A DNA stretch of 64,000 nt. It comes from Isoptericola halalbus (lineage in GTDB: Bacteria > Actinomycetota > Actinomycetes > Actinomycetales > Cellulomonadaceae). The first letter of the stretch is position 1. Each line of letters opens with the position of its first letter. The stretch covers positions 62,001 to 126,000 of the forward strand of contig VJZX01000007.1 of assembly GCA_009663185.1 (NCBI GenBank). Reading direction: 5' to 3'. The notes beneath the pieces were generated by a model that ran no database searches, was not told the DNA's origin, and saw nothing but the letters and a program-made list of their open reading frames with translations. A program made the position numbers and the translations under genes. Shown one piece after another: positions 61,789 to 64,000 of the stretch.

Positions 61789-61815
61789 TCGAGAGACCCG
61801 GGGTACCCTCACGCC

Positions 61816-62328
61816 ATGGAGGTCTCCCGGTCCACGGCCGACGAGGTCGACCGCATCGTCGACGCCTGGCGGCGCGAGCGGCCCGACCTCGACGTCGAGC
61901 CGCTCACCGTCTTCTCGCGCGTCAGCCGCCTCGCACGGCACCTCGACCGGGCCCGTCGCGGCGCCTTCGCCCGCCACGACCTCGAGACCTGGGAGTTCGA
62001 CGTCCTGTCCGCGCTGCGCCGCGCCGGCGAGCCCTACCGCCTGTCGCCCGGCACGCTCGTCGCGCAGACGCTCGTGACGAGCGGGACGATGACCAACCGC
62101 ATCGACCGGCTCGAGCGGCGCGGGTTCGTCCAGCGCCACCGCTCGCCCGACGACCGGCGCGGCGTCCTGGTCCAGCTCACGCCGACCGGACGCGAGCGGG
62201 TCGACGCCGCGATGAGCGACCTGCTCGACGTCGAGTCGCGCGTGCTCGACGTCCTCGCGTCCACCGAGCGCCCCCAGCTCGCCGCGCTGCTGCGCACGCT
62301 CGCCGCCCAGTTCGACCTGCACGAGTGA
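61816..62328 (+). CDS. MarR family transcriptional regulator
   Basis: A 170-residue MarR: winged helix in the middle (TWEFDVLSALRRAGEPYRLSPGTLVAQTLVTSGTMTNRIDRLERRGFVQRHRSPDDRRGVLVQLT pattern, wing DDRRG), flanked by dimer helices at both ends. It overlaps the exporter stop-start (GTGA), so it most likely represses itself and the MFS exporter. The 17-bp palindrome upstream is the likely operator. Confidence 0.94.
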   Translation: MEVSRSTADEVDRIVDAWRRERPDLDVEPLTVFSRVSRLARHLDRARRGAFARHDLETWEFDVLSALRRAGEPYRLSPGTLVAQTLVTSGTMTNRIDRLERRGFVQRHRSPDDRRGVLVQLTPTGRERVDAAMSDLLDVESRVLDVLASTERPQLAALLRTLAAQFDLHE

Positions 62329-63542
62329 CCTTCCCTCCCCGCCGGGAGCTACCGCCGGGGCGGCGCCTGCGGCGGTGGTTCCTGCTCGTGGCGCTCCTTG
62401 GGGTCGCGCTCAACCTGCGCGCCCCCATCACGTCGCTGCCGCCGATCGTCGACGACGTCGCGACGGCGCTCGGGCTGTCGACCGCCGGCGTCGGGCTGCT
62501 CACGTCGGTGCCCGTGCTGTGCTTCGCGCTGTGCACGCCGGGGGCGTCGGCGCTCGTGGCCCGCGTGGGGCCGGAGCGCGCGGTCGCCGTGGGGCTGGCC
62601 GGCGTGCTCCTGGGCACCCTGCTGCGCTCCGCGGGTGGCGTGCCCATGGCGCTCGCGGGCACCGCGCTCCTCGGCGTGGGCATCACCGTCGGCAACATCG
62701 CCGTGCCGGTCGTCATCGCACGGGACTTCTACCGCCGCGCAGCCCCGGTCACGGGTGCGTACACCGCGACGATGAACGTCGGGTCGACGTTCACGACCAT
62801 GCTGACCGTGCCGCTGGCCGCCGCGTTCGGGTGGCAGTGGGCGCTGGCCGGCTGGGGCATGCTCGCCGTGCTCGCGCTCGGCATGTGGGTCCCGGCCGGG
62901 CGCGACCTCGCCGGGCGGCACGCGTCCGGCACCGCGTTACGCGTGCTGCCGGACGACGCAGACCTCGACCCCCGGCAGCGCCGCACGATGCGGCGCCTCG
63001 TCGTCGTGCTCTCGACCGCGTTCGCAGGACAGGCGGCCAGCTACTACGCGATCACGGCCTGGCTCCCGGCGATCCTCCAGGACCGGCTGGGGCTCGACGC
63101 CGCGGCGGCCGGCAGCGCCGCAGCCCCGTTCCAGCTCTGCGCGGTCGCCGGCTCGCTCCTCGTGCCGTTCGGGCTCGCGCGCGGACTGTCGCTGCGCGGG
63201 GTGTCGGCCGGCATCGCGCTGATGTGGCTGTCGCTCCCGGTCGGGCTGCTCGTGGCACCCGACGGCTGGCTCGTGTGGGTGTCCCTCGCCGGGGCCGCGC
63301 AGGGCGGGAACTTCACCGTCGTCTTCACGCTCGTGGCGCAGCGCAGCCCGAGCCTCGCCGTCGCGAGGCGAGCCTCCGCCGTCGTGCAGACCGCGGGCTA
63401 CGCGTGCGCGGCGGTCGCGCCCACGCTGCTGGGGGCCGTGCACGACGCGACGGGCGGCTGGACCGCGCCGATCGCCGTCGTGGTGGGGCTGCTGAGCGTG
63501 ATGACCGTCGCGCTCCTCACCGCGACCCGCCCGCCGCGGTAG
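62325..63542 (+). CDS. MFS transporter (CynX/NimT-type)
   Basis: A 405-residue major-facilitator with 12 predicted segments, starting WFLLVALLGVALNLRAPITSLPP, a first-helix motif of the CynX/NimT (cyanate/2-nitroimidazole) subfamily. The conserved loop after helix 2 reads CTPGASALVARVGPERAVAVGL. GTG 62325 overlaps the MarR stop. Exporter or importer of an unknown small compound, under MarR control. Followed by an inverted repeat. Confidence 0.92.
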   Translation: MTFPPRRELPPGRRLRRWFLLVALLGVALNLRAPITSLPPIVDDVATALGLSTAGVGLLTSVPVLCFALCTPGASALVARVGPERAVAVGLAGVLLGTLLRSAGGVPMALAGTALLGVGITVGNIAVPVVIARDFYRRAAPVTGAYTATMNVGSTFTTMLTVPLAAAFGWQWALAGWGMLAVLALGMWVPAGRDLAGRHASGTALRVLPDDADLDPRQRRTMRRLVVVLSTAFAGQAASYYAITAWLPAILQDRLGLDAAAAGSAAAPFQLCAVAGSLLVPFGLARGLSLRGVSAGIALMWLSLPVGLLVAPDGWLVWVSLAGAAQGGNFTVVFTLVAQRSPSLAVARRASAVVQTAGYACAAVAPTLLGAVHDATGGWTAPIAVVVGLLSVMTVALLTATRPPR

Positions 63543-63570
63543 CGCGCCCGAGCGAGCGCCGCACCGACAG

Positions 63571-63609
63571 TCGGTGATCCGTCGTGAGATCGGCGGCCCG
63601 GATCACCGA
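63571..63609. repeat. Inverted repeat TCGGTGATCCG/CGGATCACCGA after the MFS gene
   Basis: Perfect 11-bp arms (63571-63581 and 63599-63609) with a 17-nt spacer. Further GATC-rich pieces continue to about 63640 with roughly 20-nt spacing. It may terminate the MarR-MFS operon or be a small dispersed element like the one at 55622. Confidence 0.5.
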
Positions 63610-63734
63610 TCCCGCGACAGATCAACGACTCCACGACGACACCCCGGGTGAGTGTGGCCGCCCCCAGCTCCTCTTCGTCCACACGTCCCGCCTGAGTGGC
63701 ACACCGGGGCACCGCCGTCGGACAGCCTGCGGCC

Positions 63735-64000
63735 ATGAGCCCAGATGAACCGAGGATCCTTGTCGCCCGTGAGAACGACCGCGACGCACTGCGCCGGTCG
63801 CTCGCAAAGGGTGAGCTCGAGCGCCTTCGGTGGGGTGCGTACCGCGAAGCCCGGGCCGACGACGCCGGGCACCCGGCCGAGGTGCGGCGCCGTCGGGCGC
63901 GGGACCGGATCAGGGCGGTTCACCAGCAGCTGCGATCGACGCACGTGTTCAGCCACGCGAGCGCCGCGCTGCTGTGGGGCGCCCCGCTGTGGGAGCCGCC
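63735..64000 (+). CDS. AbiEi-like/type IV antitoxin N-terminal domain protein, 3' end beyond window
   Basis: The first 88 codons of a gene that runs off the window. The N-terminus reads MSPDEPRILVARENDRDALRRSLAKGELERLRWGAYRE, then a basic region and TRVFSHASAALLWGAPLWEP-like sequence (HVFSHASAALLWGAPLW). The GELxRLxxGxY and SHxSAAxLxG motifs match the AbiEi antitoxin family and its many Cellulomonas-type orphan relatives. No AbiEii toxin is visible before the edge. Stop and full length unknown. Confidence 0.65.
   Translation, partial: MSPDEPRILVARENDRDALRRSLAKGELERLRWGAYREARADDAGHPAEVRRRRARDRIRAVHQQLRSTHVFSHASAALLWGAPLWEP

Noticed and set aside
63603-63956. Minus-strand frame of 117 codons over the AbiEi-like gene
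   Set aside because: No ribosome binding site or motif, and it is antisense to a gene with a recognisable N-terminal domain.

Overview
The window is a 64 kb piece of a very GC-rich actinobacterial chromosome. Strong GC bias at third codon positions, frequent GTG starts, ATGA/GTGA gene overlaps, a clpP pair beside a ClgR-like regulator, a PqqD/lasso-B2 RiPP locus and a Micrococcales-type set of housekeeping genes point to a Cellulomonas-like organism (order Micrococcales). The genus is an inference; no rRNA is present to test it.

Left flank (1-15 kb): a Bax-inhibitor-1-like membrane protein cut by the window edge, an ABC-2 exporter pair, an ArsR-type regulator with a strong palindrome upstream, a DUF1062 protein, tandem clpP genes with a ClgR-like regulator, an EamA exporter divergent from a LysR regulator, an odd Leu(UAA)-anticodon tRNA, type II NADH dehydrogenase, an exopolyphosphatase/DUF501/DivIC/enolase group, all on the minus strand from 8.6 kb on.

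RiPP region (14-27.5 kb): a nucleotidyltransferase (PF14907 type), mfd (housekeeping), an asparagine-synthase-like cyclase, a 61-residue precursor-like peptide whose leader matches the lasso leader pattern YxxPxL...G....LT and which ends in Ser, a divergent peptide-exporting ABC transporter, a PAP2 phosphatase, two polysaccharide-type genes, an HPr-kinase-like kinase, a lasso B2 peptidase and a PqqD-type leader-binding protein. This is the gene set of phosphorylated (paeninodin-type) lasso peptides, with an unusual precursor and a cyclase lacking the N-terminal amidotransferase domain.

Polysaccharide region (27.5-54 kb): about twenty genes in four divergent blocks: glycosyltransferases, a Wzm/Wzt ABC exporter, two pyruvyl transferases, a deacetylase, enzymes of a branched or amino nucleotide sugar (cytidylyltransferase, aminotransferase, RmlC-type epimerase, two C-methyltransferase-like proteins, NAD-dependent epimerase), a Wzy-like polymerase/ligase and a Wzz/BY-kinase-like protein with a degenerate Walker A. 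A paired TTCACCC (or GGGTGAA) heptamer with 21, 22 or 32 nt spacing stands upstream of almost every transcription unit from 15 to 45 kb, including both RiPP and sugar genes, so I infer one regulon joins them.

Right flank (54-64 kb): DUF4190 protein, pth, rplY, an NlpC/P60 hydrolase, prs, glmU, tRNA-Gln, TetR and MarR regulators, an MFS exporter and the start of an AbiEi-like gene. A dispersed 20-nt-period repeat with core CGAGGTAGAA occurs after rplY (ten or so units in two inverted arms) and after eno (one inverted pair).
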